DNA of 64,000 nt. Source: Spinacia oleracea. Taxonomy: Eukaryota; Streptophyta; Magnoliopsida; Caryophyllales; Amaranthaceae. The DNA lies in NCBI RefSeq assembly GCF_020520425.1, contig NC_079491.1:7303143-7367142 (forward strand). The letters are read 5' to 3'. Position 1 is the stretch's first letter; the number at the start of each line of letters is the position of its first letter. Under the pieces are notes generated by a model, which had not been told where the DNA came from, did not search any database, and saw only the letters and a program-made list of their open reading frames with translations. Positions 46,229 to 57,417 of this stretch are shown here, in pieces. A program made the position numbers and the translations under genes.

Positions 46229-46579
46229 CTCTCCTCTCACAGGCTTAGGTCCATTCCAAAATGTGTATGTTTCAATCACACACCTCCTTCTTTTGCCTTT
46301 GCAATCAAATCAAGCCACATCTGAATAATTGAAAATTGATATTGAAGTAAAAATTGGGTATTATTACACCAAAATCGGGAAGAAATGTAAATTTAAATGA
46401 AATTGAAATATTTACAACAAAATTCGGGGAAAAGGAAGAATGATGACCTGGGGAGTGGCGCGAGGGTAGTGATGCCGGCGGAGATGAGAATACGACGGCG
46501 TCCGGCGATGATAAGTGATCGATGATCATATGTCACGTTGTACAGCTCAAAGATGAGTTTTTCGATGGAGAATTCCGCC
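46229..46579 (-). pseudogene. captured beta-galactosidase (GH35) exons 1-2
   Basis: On the minus strand, the first piece (46579 down to 46448) contains NVTYDHRSLIIAGRRR then ILISAGI. This matches the start of mature plant beta-galactosidases, which read close to YDHRSLII-DG-R-LLISASIHYPRS. A 1-bp loss precedes the HYPR part. The piece ends CCCCAG/GTCATC as an exon would. After a 127-bp intron, the second piece (46320-46229) gives MWLDLIAKAKEGGV and, after a 4-bp loss, IETYTFWNGPKPVRGE. That is the [25 protein letters not shown] block of the catalytic barrel. Both splice borders are kept. The native enzyme acts on cell-wall galactans and is over 700 residues; this is a dead piece carried by a Helitron. 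The family match is from memory. Confidence 0.8.
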
Positions 46580-46908
46580 ATTAAAAGCATGAGAAAACAC
46601 CATTGCTATTTGAGAGGGAAAAGGGTGAACCTTACCATCAATGATTTTTCATTGATCTTCGAAATTGGTTAGGGTTCTTCAGTGACCGGGGAAGAAGACG
46701 GGGGGAGGTTTGGGATGTGCAGAATTACCATGGAGTTGAGAGGAGAGAGAAAAGGCGTGAGTTGAGAGGAGGGAGAGATTGGGCGCTTAGTGAATCTCTA
46801 GGGTTTCGACCGAAGTCTGGGGTAGGAGGGTATTATTGTCTTTTTCTAAGGGGACACGAAAAGTGTATTTACTTATTTATCCTCAGATGTTCCTTTATAT
46901 AATAGAGA

Positions 46909-47141
46909 TTACTTTTATTTTTTGGTTGAAGAATTTTATCCTTTATTTAAAAAAGTAATAAAAGATTCTATTTTAACAAACTCTGACTTATGTTCACGTT
47001 CAACATATATTACTGTTTAACATTTTTTCATTTATTAAAAAAACAATGATTTAATCTTTTATTTAAAAATGTAGTAAAAGATTCTATATTAACAATACCT
47101 GACTTATCTTCACGTTTAACAAATCATAATTTATTATGTGA
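46909..47141. other. intergenic, AT-rich
   Basis: Two related segments (AAAAGATTCTATTTTAACAA and AAAAGATTCTATATTAACAA, about 46960 and 47075) suggest a local tandem duplication of about 115 bp. No gene is seen. Confidence 0.45.
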
Positions 47142-47557
47142 AAATTTGCCAAATACAACCTCATAAAGTTCTTTATTTGTCAATTACAATCATAAATTTT
47201 TATTTTTGCCAATTACAACCTTAAACTTATACATCCATTTTAAATTACAACCCGAAGTTATTTTCCGGCAAAAATCACCGAAAGATTATATCATAATGTT
47301 ATTAAAAAAAATTACATAATTTCTATAAAAAAATTAAATCGATAAATAAGAATTAAAACAAAAAAAAAAAGAAATTGAAAAAATATTTTTTTTATAGAGT
47401 ACTTCGTAAGTTTTTTTAATAACGTTATTACATTATCTTCTGGTGATTTTTGCAGGAAAATGATTTCGGGTTGTAATTTAAAATATTGAAAAAATTAGAA
47501 ATTTGAGTGTGTAATTAGCAAATAGTGAAATTTATTAGGTTGTATTTGACAAATTTT
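47142..47557. mobile_element. inverted-repeat MITE
   Basis: AAATTTGCCAAATACAACCT on the left is mirrored by AGGTTGTATTTGACAAATTT on the right, and further inner words pair (GGTGATTTTTGC/GCAAAAATCACC). It is about 416 bp. The superfamily is not clear; no target duplication was found. Confidence 0.65.
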
Positions 47558-47881
47558 ATGTTTAAAATTTATTTCATATAGAAAAACAATGATTTCATGC
47601 TTATCTTTTAAGTTCTTACATAGAATCTGCTTAACTTTTTTTTAAAATTAAAAAAAATAGAAAATATTTTAAGCCTGGGAACTTTTTTCTAAAAAAGCGA
47701 CATGCGCATTTCGGAAATTTATCTGGTGATTACTTTAATACTCCATATATAGTAAATGATGATTGGTAAATTGATGTTGAATGAGGAAGATAGAGTGGAA
47801 AATGTGTTAAGTTGTAAAATAAGTTGCAAACAACAACTTTCTCTTATTTTATTCTTTTTTTTTTCCTTATACCCACCCACA

Positions 47882-48592
47882 TCTATACTATTATTAAATC
47901 TCTAAGACAAAGTATGTCACGCCGCCATGTGTCACCTTCTGTAAATATGACAAGACGCCACATCAACAATGACATGGAGGGTATGCTTTTTATATTAAAA
48001 TAAACAAAATGATTTTGTTAGGGTTCGAACATGGGACCAACAAATAATATATTAGAAAGCTTACCATCTTAGCTAATTATTAGTTATGTCTTTTAATTCT
48101 ACTTAAATTATTTAAGTTGGATAGGATTAGTGTGTATTAATACTAATTTTTCACCATGTTTATGTTATTTGCTAATTTTCACACAATAGTGATTGCAAGA
48201 AAATGTAATTTTGTTACAAATATTGAAAAAGGTTTCAAATAATATTACATCTTTTAATTTGACCATTTTCTACATATAATATAACATGTTTTTTCATTCA
48301 TTAGTCAACAATTTTGTTAGCATATATGGATTATAACATATATACAAGACATTGAATAGATATTAGTTATGATTTACAAATACTAACAACCCAAAAAAGA
48401 TAAAGAACACTATTACTAAAATATGATACTACGTACAACACACTACATCCAAATAAAATAAACTATTGCTGGATAGTTTTAAAAAAAAGAGTCAAACTCG
48501 CATACCCACGTATAAATGTAAACAATGTGTAAAAATATATTTCATATAGTATTCTACGTTTTAACCGGGGCATCACCCGGGGAAAACACTAG
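47882..48592 (+). mobile_element. non-autonomous Helitron
   Basis: It begins TCTATACTATTATTAAATCT and ends with the hairpin CCGGGGCATCACCCGG, then GGAAAACACTAG, between A and T. It is 711 bp and related in both ends to the minus-strand Helitron at 24082-26471. Confidence 0.78.
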
Positions 48593-48844
48593 TTTTTATA
48601 CATTTCTCTTACTTCATCCATATTTTATTATATTTAAGGGTAAACTTTTACCACATAAAAAAATTGAAAAATTTATATCGCCAAAAAAATAAATTGTGTT
48701 TTACCACCTAAAAATAAAATAAAAATTGTTGTACACTTGAGTAAAACTTTACTCGGAATACTTAAAGTTACTCCTAATTACACCCTTCCTCTCTTTGTTC
48801 TTCATATGTGAAATATAGTCTTTTATCAAATCGATCTGGTTAAT
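48593..48844. other. 5' flank of the fourth F-box copy
   Basis: AT-rich. The leader resembles those of the other copies only weakly, and no TATA element is singled out. Confidence 0.35.
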
Positions 48845-49537
48845 ATGGGTGGCGGTAGGAGAAGGAAAAACCGGCGTAATAAGTCAAAACGTAAAGTTTT
48901 ACCACCGGAGTTATATTTACCACCAGAGTTATGGAGGAAGGTATTGGCGAGGTTGCCGGTGAAAACCCTATTAAGATTCAGGGCGGTTTGTAGAACCTGG
49001 TGTTCTGTGATCGATGAACCTGATTTTCTTTCGATGCATCTTAATCTTTTTAAGAATAATGTTAACAAGAATTACTTACTAGTCATGGATTCAGATTTTT
49101 GGGGAGATCCATATTTAGGAGTTCGTCTAAGAGAGAGTTTTACGATAATTACACAACTTCAGCAAAATACCAAATCATTTAAGATTCACGGAAATTGTAA
49201 TGGATTGGTTGTAATTCAACATTATGATACGTTGGTTGGGATTCATAATGATAATAGGGTGAACCCTTTGATAAAGCTATGGAACCCGTCTGCACAAAAA
49301 GCTATATATGGTACTTCCCCCTTCTCCGTGCTGTGTAGACGTTGTTGTTATTGGATTTGTTCCTTGCAGTAATGAATATAAAGTGGTTGCCTTTTGCTTT
49401 CATTTAAAAAATTCATCAATGACAGTTTCGGTTTATTCAGTTAGTGATCATCTTTGGAGGAGCAAGACCGTTACGATTGATTTTCCTGTAATATTTTTAC
49501 GTTTGTGGAGGAATTGCACGAGAACATCTGGACAGAT

Positions 49538-49928
49538 TAGACCTGGTTATCGGGCGGGGCGGGTCAGGGTCGGTGCGGGTTAAAAGAGGGTCGGGTATTG
49601 AAAGGGTCATTTTTAGCGGGTCGATAATGGGCGGGTCAAATCGTGTTGCGGGTCAGTAGCGGGTCATTAGTGGGCGGGTCAATAAACGAGCAATGAAAAA
49701 TGAAAAACAAAAGAGCCATGTGCATGTACAAGTAAATACGAAGCTATACACGTAATTTTTTGTATCATTACTATTTTAATTTTCAAAATAATTGTATTAT
49801 AAGTTTGACCCTACAATGACCCTGTCCAATAAAGGCCCTGTCCAATAAGAGCCCTGCCCAATAAAAGCCCTATTAACTTGACCCTAACCCTATATCCATT
49901 GGACTACCCTGTCCAATAACCAGGTCTA
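49538..49928. mobile_element. hAT MITE in the F-box pseudogene
   Basis: TAGACCTGGTTAT and ATAACCAGGTCTA are perfect 13-bp inverted ends. The 8-bp duplication GGACAGAT is exact (49530-49537, 49929-49936). It is 391 bp; the interior has GCGGGTC repeats and CCCTGTCCAATA repeats. Confidence 0.92.
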
Positions 49929-50731
49929 GGACAGATGTGTGATTATTACTCTAATGGAGCCGCACACTGGCTTGTGTCCGATAAAGAAGAACAAAATCAA
50001 TTCACACATGTTCTTTCGTTCGACTTTGGTGCGGAAGCTTTCAGCTATGTGAAATTGCCGGTTGTTGAAGATGAAACCACTACAAGAATTTGATTAATTA
50101 CCAACCGCTAAAATTGGTTGGTAAAACGCGAAAAACGGTTGGTAAAAGATTTTGCGACCGCCAACGGTCGCAAAAAAGCGGTCAGTTTTCACCTGGACGG
50201 TAATTTAGGAAACTCCAACTGGAAGGCGGTCGCTAAAATTTACCGACAGGATTAGCGACCGCAATAAACAGTCACTAAATTAGTGACCGCCAAGCAGTCG
50301 CTAATTTAGTGACCGCTAAGGCAGTCGCTAATTTAGCGACCGCCTAGACGGTCACTAATTTAGTGACTGCCTAGGCGGACACTAAATTAGTGACTGCCTT
50401 GGTGGCGGTCACTAAATTAGTTACTGCTTTAGTGGCGGTCACTAAATTTGTGACTGCCTTTGCGGTCGGTAATTATGCAAATATCATTTGCAGCCAATTT
50501 TGTAAAATCGCATATATACCTGTATTATATATGTACCTGTAAATATTATATATGCCTGTATATATACGAATTTATATAAATTCTGTAAAATCGTATGAAA
50601 CCTGCTCGATGTTATAATATTAAACCTGTTCAAAGTCATACAACAAAGATTCATAATACACATAATGTTGTTCAAACATGTTAATACGAAAAGTTATAAC
50701 TAGTTCAAACTAATACAAGAATACTAACTAC

Positions 50732-51267
50732 CTAACACAAAGGTGTCCCGCCGTCGGTTGGATCTCGAGGGTCCTGCGACTGCGAGAAAGGAAAACCAGT
50801 ACATTGACTGAACATCCGCTCGTAAGACTCCATTGCCTTTTTCATCTGGGCGGCATGTTCTTCTCTTTCTTGTCTCTCCCTTTCTCTCTCTTGTCTCTCC
50901 CTTTCCATCTCCCTTTGGTGCTCTAGTCGATCTGCTTCTCTTTCTTCTCTCTCCCTTTGCCTCAAAAGTAGATCGTCCTCCATAGCCTTTAACATCTGAT
51001 TTTTGTTGTTTCAAGCTCAATGGATTTTTGGGTCAACTGTTGTTGAGTCTCTTCCAATCGAGATGACATTTGAGAATAAATAGATGGGGTGTATGAGCTA
51101 GAAGAACTACCACCCCTTCTAGATGGTGCAAAGTATAGAGAGTCTCCACTCCCCAGCCCGGGGATCTTTCCCTTCTTTCTCCCACCTACTGTCTCAAAGT
51201 AGATTTGGTTGGGATCTTTAGCAATGCCTTTTTCAACACATTTAGCAACAATTTTTTCATAGTTTTC
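50732..51267 (-). pseudogene. C-terminal exon of a Ptta/En/Spm-type transposase
   Basis: Starting after an AG acceptor (TTCTTGTAG), the minus strand reads NYEKIVAKCVEKGIAKDPNQ, FETVGGRKKGKIPGLGSGD and SQMSSRLEETQQQLTQKS. After a frame change near 51003 it continues as MLKAMEDDLLLRQRERE, a long charged coiled coil of RE repeats, MKKAMESYERMFSQCTGF and a GGTPLC tail with stop. This is the usual end of plant En/Spm-family transposase proteins (Transposase_24, PF03004, and its C-terminal extension). One frameshift and the missing upstream exons make it non-functional. Upstream on this strand lies the 161-bp array, which has displaced or separated the rest of the gene. Confidence 0.75.
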
Positions 51268-51329
51268 CTACAAGAATTAAAATGATTATCACCCATGCAT
51301 AACAAATATATTAAATTGAGCACATTTAA

Positions 51330-54300
51330 ACTTAAAACATATATAGGCTAAATAAGGCATTTTCGCTCCCATTTTTCAAAAAAAAGAACTAAGGGCTGAT
51401 TTTAAACTTAAAACATGTTTCATAAGCTTTGTTTTCACTTGCTAAGTCACATTCAAACGTAGTTACTCACATCTAAGGCCTATTTGGTCGTTATAGGTCA
51501 TATATTGCCTAAAATGTCATTTTCTCGCCCAACTTTGAGCTAAGGAACCAAACTTGTCATTTCAAACCATTTACATGTTTTATGTGGCATATTCAAGGTT
51601 TCTAAAACCGATTCTATGCAATTTAAGCACATTTAAGTCATATTTGGTCGATATAGGTCATATATAGGCTAAATAAGGCATTTTCGGTCCCATTTTTCAA
51701 CTAAATCACCTAGGGGCAGATTTTAAACTTAAAACATGTTTCATAAGCTTTGTTTGAACTTGCTAAGTCACATTCAAAGGTATTTACTCAAATCTAAGGC
51801 CTATTTGGTCGTTATAGGTCATATATAGGCTAAATAAGGAATTTTCGGTCCCATTTTTCAACTAAATCACCTAGGGGCAGATTTTAAACTTAAAATGTGT
51901 TTCATAAGTTTAGTTTGAACTTGCTAAGTCACATTCAAAGGTATTTACTCACATCTAAGGCCTATTTGGTCGTTATAGGTCATATATTGCCTAAAATGTC
52001 ATTTTCTCGCCCAACTTTGAACTAAGGAACCAAACTTGTCATTTCAAACCATTTACATGTTTTATGTGGCATATTAAAGGTTTCTAAAACTGATTCTAAG
52101 AAATTTAAGCACATTTAAGTCATATTTGGTCGATATAGGTCATATATAGGCTAAATAAGGCATTTTCGGTCCCATTTTTCAACTAAATCACCTCGGGGCA
52201 GATTTTAAACTTAAAACATGTTTCATAAGCTTTGTTTGAACTTGCTAAGTCACATTCAAAGGTATTTACTCACATCTAAGGCCTATTTGGTCGTTATAGG
52301 TCACATATAGGCTAAATAAGGCATTTTCGGTCCCATTTTTTAACTAAATCACCTAGGGACAGATTTTAAACTTAAAATGTGTTTCATAAGTTTAGTTTGA
52401 ACTTGCTAAGTCACATTCAAAGGTATTTACTCACATCTAAGGCCTATTTGGTCGTTATAGGTCATATATTGCCTAAAATGTCATTTTCTCGCCCAACTTT
52501 GAACTAAGGAACCAAACTTGTCATTTCAAACCATTTACATGTTTTATGTGTCATATTCAAGGTTTCTAAAACCGATTCTAAGCAATTTAAGCACATTTAG
52601 GTAATATTTGGTCGATATAGGTCACATATAGGCTAAATAAGGCGTTTTCGGTCCCATTTTTCAACTTAATCACCTACGGGCTGATTTTAAACTTAAAACA
52701 TGTTTCATAAGGTTAGTTTGAACTTGCTAAGTCACATTCAAAGGTATTTACTCACATCTAAGGCCTATATGGTCGTTATAGGTCATATATTGCCTAAAAT
52801 GTCATTTTCTCGCCCAACTTTGAGCTAAGGAACCAAACTTGTCATTTCAAACCATTTACATGTTTTATGTGTCATATTCAAGGTTTCTAAAACAGATTCT
52901 AAGCAATTTAAGCACATTTAGGTCATATTTGGTCGATATAGGTCATATATAGGCTAAATAAGGCGTTTTCGGTCCCATTTTTCAACTAAATCACCTAGGG
53001 TCTGATTTTAAACTTAAAAAGTGTTTCATAAGCTTTGTTTGAGCTTGCTAAGTCACATTCAAAGGTATTTACTCACATCTAAGGCCTATTTGGTCGTTAT
53101 AGGTCATATATAGGCTAAATAAGGCATTTTCGGTCCCATTTTTCAACTAAATTACCTAGGGGCAGATTTTAAACTTAAAACATGTTTCATAAGCTTTGTT
53201 TGAACTTGCTAAGTCACATTCAAAGGTATTTACTCACATCTAAGGCCTATTTGGTCGTTATAGGTCATATATAGGCTAAATAAGGCATTTTCGGTCCCAT
53301 TTTTCAACTAAATTACCTAGGGGCAGATTTTAAACTTAAAACATGTTTCATAAGCTTTGTTTGAACTTGCTAAGTCACATTCAAGGTTATTTACTCACAT
53401 CCAAGGCCTATTTGGTCGTTATAGGTCATATATAGGCTAAATAAGGCATTTTCGGTCCCATTTTTCAACTAAATCACCTAGGGGCAGATTTTAAACTTAA
53501 AACATGTTTCATAAGCTTTTTTTGAACTTGCTAAGTCACATTCAAAGGTATTTACTCACATCTAAGGCCTATATGGTCGTTATAGGTCATATATTGCCTA
53601 AAATGTCATTTTCTCGCCCAACTTTGAGCTAAGGAACCAAACTTGTCATTTCAAACCATTTACATGTTTTATTTGTCATATTCAAGGTTTCTAAAACCGA
53701 TTCTAAGCAATTTAAGCACATTTAGGTCATATTTGGTCGATATAGGTCATATATAGGCTAAATAAGGCGTTTTCGGTCCCATTTTTCAACTAAATCACCT
53801 AGGGTCTGATTTTAAACTTAAAACATGTTTCATAAGGTTAGTTTGAGCTTGCTAAGTCACATTCAAAGGTATTTACTCACATCTAAGGCCTATTTGGTCG
53901 TTATAGGTCATATATAGGCTAAATAAGGCATTTTCGGTCCCATTTTTCAACTAAATTACCTAGGGGCAGATTTTAAACTTAAAACATGTTTCATAAGCTT
54001 TGTTTGAACTTGCTAAGTCACATTCAAAGGTATTTACTCACATCTAAGGCCTATTTGGTCGTTATAGGTCATATATAGGCTAAATAAGGCATTTTCGGTC
54101 CCATTTTTCAACTAAATCACCTAGGGGCAGATTTTAAACTTAAAACATGTTTCATAAGCTTTGTTTGAACTTGCTAAGTCACATTCAAGGTTATTTACTC
54201 ACATCTAAGGCCTATTTGGTCGTTATAGATCATATATAGGCTAAATAAGGCATTTTCGGTCCCATATTTCAACTAAATCACCTAGGGGCAGATTTTAAAC

Positions 54301-54515
54301 TTAAAACATGTTTCATAAGCTTTTTTTGAACTTGGTAAGTCACATTCAAAGGTATTTACTCACATCTAAGGCCTATTTGGTCGTTATAGGTCATATATTG
54401 CCTAAAATGTCATTTTCTCGCCCAACTTTGAGCTAAGGAACCAAACTTGTCATTTCAAACCATTTACATGTTTTATGTGTCATATTCAAGGTTTCTAAAA
54501 TCGATTCGAAGCAAT
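51330..54515. repeat. satellite-like tandem array, unit about 161 bp, two unit types
   Basis: Markers such as AAGGCCTATTTGGTCGTTAT recur at 53081, 53242, 53403 and 53564, exactly 161 bp apart. About 20 units fill 3.2 kb. Type A has GGCTAAATAAGGCATTTTCG and ACCTAGGGGCAGATTTTAAA. Type B has GCCTAAAATGTCATTTTCTC and GAACCAAACTTGTCATTTCA. A and B share the start (TAGGTCATATA) and are interleaved in a partly regular higher-order pattern, for example 53564-53885 is 321 bp. There is no coding potential. Confidence 0.92.
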
Positions 54516-55017
54516 TCACGTGAGAACGAATCACAAATATCTTCTTGAAATCTAACACAAAAATCATGCATACTCCCGAATTCACGTGGCTTCATATCAT
54601 TTTTCACACCTAATCTAAAATCTATTAGGACTATTTTCATCAATTGGCCTATTATTCTTTACTAACTTTCTCTTAGATTCTTATTACTGCGTAGAATATA
54701 TACTACAAGTCAGTCATTACAGCTAACATCAACTGAAAAAACATCAAATCATTATATAAGGGGCCAAATTAAACGTTTCTCGATCATCCTTAACGGCTAC
54801 TTTGACTATTGCTCATCATTTTCAAGAATGTCAGACAATTAAGAGCACATGAAATGAACACCATCAAGAACTAAAGCAACCTCTTTCACAAAATTCCAGA
54901 AATTCAACCTAAAACAAGTACACACCACAATCTAAAAAGAAAATAAATTCATAAAAAAAATAACATATTTAATTTCAGAGAGAAAAAAAAGCAGAAATAC
55001 AACTCACCAGATTTAGT

Positions 55018-55290
55018 TTGTGCGGTAGTGCGGTTGTGCGGTTGTGCGGTAGTGCGGTTGCTCAGATTTTACGGTAGTGCGGTTGTGCTGGGAAGGAGCG
55101 TCGGTTGGTGGCGGTAGTGCGGTAGTGCGGGCTGTGGCGGGTTTTTGGAAGTGTGGTAGTGCGGGCTGGGAAGGTGCGTCGCCGGAAGGTGGGAGGGGCG
55201 TCGCCGGTAGTGGTAGGTTCGTCGCCGGCAGCCCAAATCGCCCAGCAGGTTCGTCGCCTCGAGGTGCTTCGCTGGGTGTGAAGCTTTTTT
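55018..55290. repeat. GC-rich minisatellite in the CACTA element
   Basis: GTGCGGTAGTGCGGTTGTGC-type repeats of about 8-9 bp grade into TCGTCGCCGG-type repeats. It is far more GC-rich than the flanking AT-rich sequence. An open frame through it is an artefact of base composition. Confidence 0.75.
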
Positions 55291-55763
55291 TTATATATTT
55301 ATTTTGAAGTGTAGATCTGAATGAAGTTGGTCACAAATTGTACTCAAATCTCTTTTTTTTTTTTCCTTTAAAAAATTACCGACCGCTTATATGGTTGGAG
55401 ATATTAAATAGGCGGTAATTAAAATTTTGAATGAGTTTTGGAAATAGTCGGATTTTTACCAACCGCTCTTTAGTCGGAATACAAGAAAAAGCAGTCGATA
55501 AATTACCGACTGCTTTAAAAGCGGTGGGTAAACTTAAAATTTAGCGACCGCTCAATTTTCGGTCGGTAAATTACCGACTGGTTTTTTAACGGTCGCTAAT
55601 TTTTTTTTTACTGACTAATTTTTTGGCGGTCGGTAAAAGCAGTTGGTAATCAAGCGCTTTCTTGTAGTGAACGTTGATGAATCTGTTTAACTTAGGCGAA
55701 TCATTGGCAGTGTTTGGTATTTCGAAGCAGAGTAGCTGCATTTGGGTTATGAGGCAAAATGAC

Positions 55764-56707
55764 CAGGGCCGACTCCGACGATTTGGTGGCCCTGTGCTAA
55801 GCTTATCAACGAAGTTCATATGAGGCCCCTACAAATACAATATTTTAGCCCTTTTTTTTATAATTGAGGATTTTCATTGCTTTAAACGAGCAAAGTGTTC
55901 AGCTCAATACATTATACAGCAGACTTAAGCAACCGAATATAACGATTAAGCCAAAGATAAAGTTCTACATCCTAGCAATGAAAACATCTTCCCTATTGAG
56001 TCCCAGTCTTGCCCGATAATCTGCAACCATATTTGAAGCACGACTTTTATGAGAAATATTTTAGCCTTAATTCCAAACTCTTCCCATTCTTTTTTCCCAT
56101 TCACGTTTTGGCATAATTCAATAATTGAAAAATTAAACAGAAAAAATAATTACAATTACAATATTTTAAAGCATTTGAAAAATCAAACAACAATTTAAAT
56201 TTACATATAAATTACAAAAATAAAACTTTTAAAAAAGATAGATACAACCTGAATTGATTGCTTGTCAATTGAAGAAAGAGAATAAATTGATTGCTTCCCC
56301 TCTTTGAGTTGTAGCAAATTGTAGATATTGATACTTTCGATTTTCCCCTCTTTGAATTGAAATAATTCGAAATTGTAGATCTTGATACAAAAATATAGAT
56401 GAATGGAATTTTTTTCCTAATTGGAGAAAAGGTAGGAGACGAATTCAGTGAATTTAGTAGTTTTTAGGAGAGATAATTAAAGGAATTAAGAGAATTTATT
56501 GACTAGCTTTGGAAATCAAAACATGGGAAGGAGAGAGAATTTGATGAGTGATTTTGGGGTTCTGTTTCACCGGGAAGGGAATTGAAGAAGAAGAGCGGCT
56601 TTTCTTTTCTTTTCTTTTTTTAAACCAACAGTCTGTAATTTTTGGGCCCCCAAAATTTTTGGGCCCTGTGTTGTAGCACCGCCCGGACCGCCCTATAGCC
56701 GGGCCTG
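55764..56707. mobile_element. hAT element in the F-box pseudogene
   Basis: CAGGGCCGACTCCGACG begins it and TATAGCCGGGCCTG ends it (imperfect inverted ends). The 8-bp duplication AAAATGAC is exact (55756-55763, 56708-56715). It is 944 bp. Inner words GGTGGCCCTGTGC and GGGCCCTGTGTTGTAGCACC pair as well. It contains a short RNase H-like coding tail (see 55945-56050) but no hAT transposase. Confidence 0.88.
55945..56050 (-). pseudogene. RNase H-like C-terminal fragment, probably from a LINE
   Basis: On the minus strand one frame reads SRASNMVADYRARLGLNRED then VFIARM and a stop. This resembles the R-x-x-N-x-V-A-D-x-x-A-R-x-G end of plant LINE-type and related RNase H domains. It is only about 26 residues, inside the hAT element; capture or an old insertion are both possible. 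Confidence 0.4.
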
Positions 56708-56786
56708 AAAATGACGATGATAACAACAACCCATGGAGTGTATGGTTTACAGGAGATTCTAATTCAGATGGCTATGGATTATTCTA

Positions 56787-57229
56787 TATTGGAGAACATG
56801 ATCATGGAATACAAGATCATGATCAGAAGCAAGACAGCAATCAAGCTGAACAACAACTGAAGCAAGACAGCAACATAGTTGAGCAACAACTGACTAACAC
56901 ATTCGAGCAAGATCAGTCCAACACAAGAACTAAACTGATCACTGCACTGCTGACTTGTTTGTTGACACTAGAAGACCACAATGCACAGATTGGTGATGTG
57001 GCACTGCAGTAGACAGATTGATGACATGGCTAAGGTTGTTACATGATGTAATAGTTAGTTATAACTAACTCTCTTAGGTGTGTTTGTTTAGGCTTGTAAA
57101 ACTAGCACACTAGTATAAAAACAGTAGTGCTTTGCTTCTGTTAAGTAACAAGAATCATTCTCGATTCTTAGTTAATAAAATTCTCTTCCCTTTCTCTCAA
57201 TTTGTAGTTCTAAATATAGAACTTCTTCA
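56787..57229 (+). repeat. copia 5' LTR
   Basis: 443 bp from TATTGGAGAACATG to AACTTCTTCA, ending directly before the primer-binding site. A TATA-like AGTATAAAAACAG at about 57111 fits the LTR promoter. Confidence 0.9.
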
Positions 57230-57417
57230 TGGTATCAGAGCAGGCTTAGATTCTGCCAAAATTCCAAAATTCCGCATTTCTTTAAACTGTTAAAAGAACA
57301 GAAAAGCAATTCTTTGATAAAATCTCAACTTGTTTGTTATTCAAAGCCAGAAAAATAATCTTGATAATTGAAAGCAGCAATTTGTTGAAATTTTCTATTT
57401 GATTTCCTGAGATCATC

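Larger units (their letters stand above)
42618..46908 (-). mobile_element. 4.3-kb Helitron with captured beta-galactosidase exons
   Basis: On the minus strand it starts TCTCTATTATATAAAGGAAC (right edge) and ends with the perfect hairpin GCACGCATCGCGTGC, then ATATTAGACTAG. There is no helicase, so it is non-autonomous. Two exons of a GH35 gene lie near its 5' end. An imperfect repeat of about 130 bp (43112-43240 and 44062-44194, sharing AACTCGCAAGTTCATGACCA) is found near its 3' end. The remaining interior is not identified. Confidence 0.75.
50078..55669 (-). mobile_element. 5.6-kb CACTA (En/Spm) element in the F-box pseudogene
   Basis: The ends are CACTACAAGAA and TTTCTTGTAGTG, with an exact 3-bp duplication AAC (50075-50077, 55670-55672). 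Both subterminal regions (50100-50470 and 55370-55660) are packed with GCGACCGC/TTAGTGACC-type short repeats. The interior holds the C-terminal part of a plant En/Spm-type transposase on the minus strand (50732-51267), a 3.2-kb satellite-like array, and a GC-rich minisatellite (55020-55290). Most of the transposase genes are missing, so it is non-autonomous. Confidence 0.92.
48845..56786 (+). pseudogene. F-box/FBA gene copy split by four transposable elements
   Basis: Host pieces lie at 48845-49537, 49929-50077, 55670-55763 and 56708-56786; the 3' end is beyond the window. The first frame gives MGGGRRRKNRRNK, the F-box (LPPELYLPPELWRKVLARLP, FRAVCRTWCSVID) and FBA sequence to KLWNPSAQKAIYG. 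A frameshift at about 49308 follows (shared domain continues as VVIGFVPCSNEYKVVAF, SVYSVSDHLWRSKTVTIDF). Piece 2 has GAAHWLVSDKEEQNQF-like sequence and SFDFGAEAFSYVKLPVVEDE; piece 3 NLGESLAVFGISKQSSCIWV; piece 4 NNPWSVWFTGDSNSDG. Although dead, it keeps the 7-8 bp lost from its two relatives at the CATGTTCTTTCGTTCGAC site, so it records the ancestral sequence there. Inserted in order along the gene are a hAT MITE, a CACTA, a hAT element and a copia. Confidence 0.85.

Noticed and set aside
55077-55307. Open frame rich in Gly, Ala and Ser near the right end of the CACTA element
   Set aside because: It runs through a GTGCGGTAG-type minisatellite and its residues follow the repeat; it is not a gene.
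50100-55660. Regularly spaced repeats suggesting a CRISPR array
   Set aside because: The sequence is a plant CACTA element with subterminal repeats and a contiguous 161-bp tandem array; there are no unique spacers and no cas genes.
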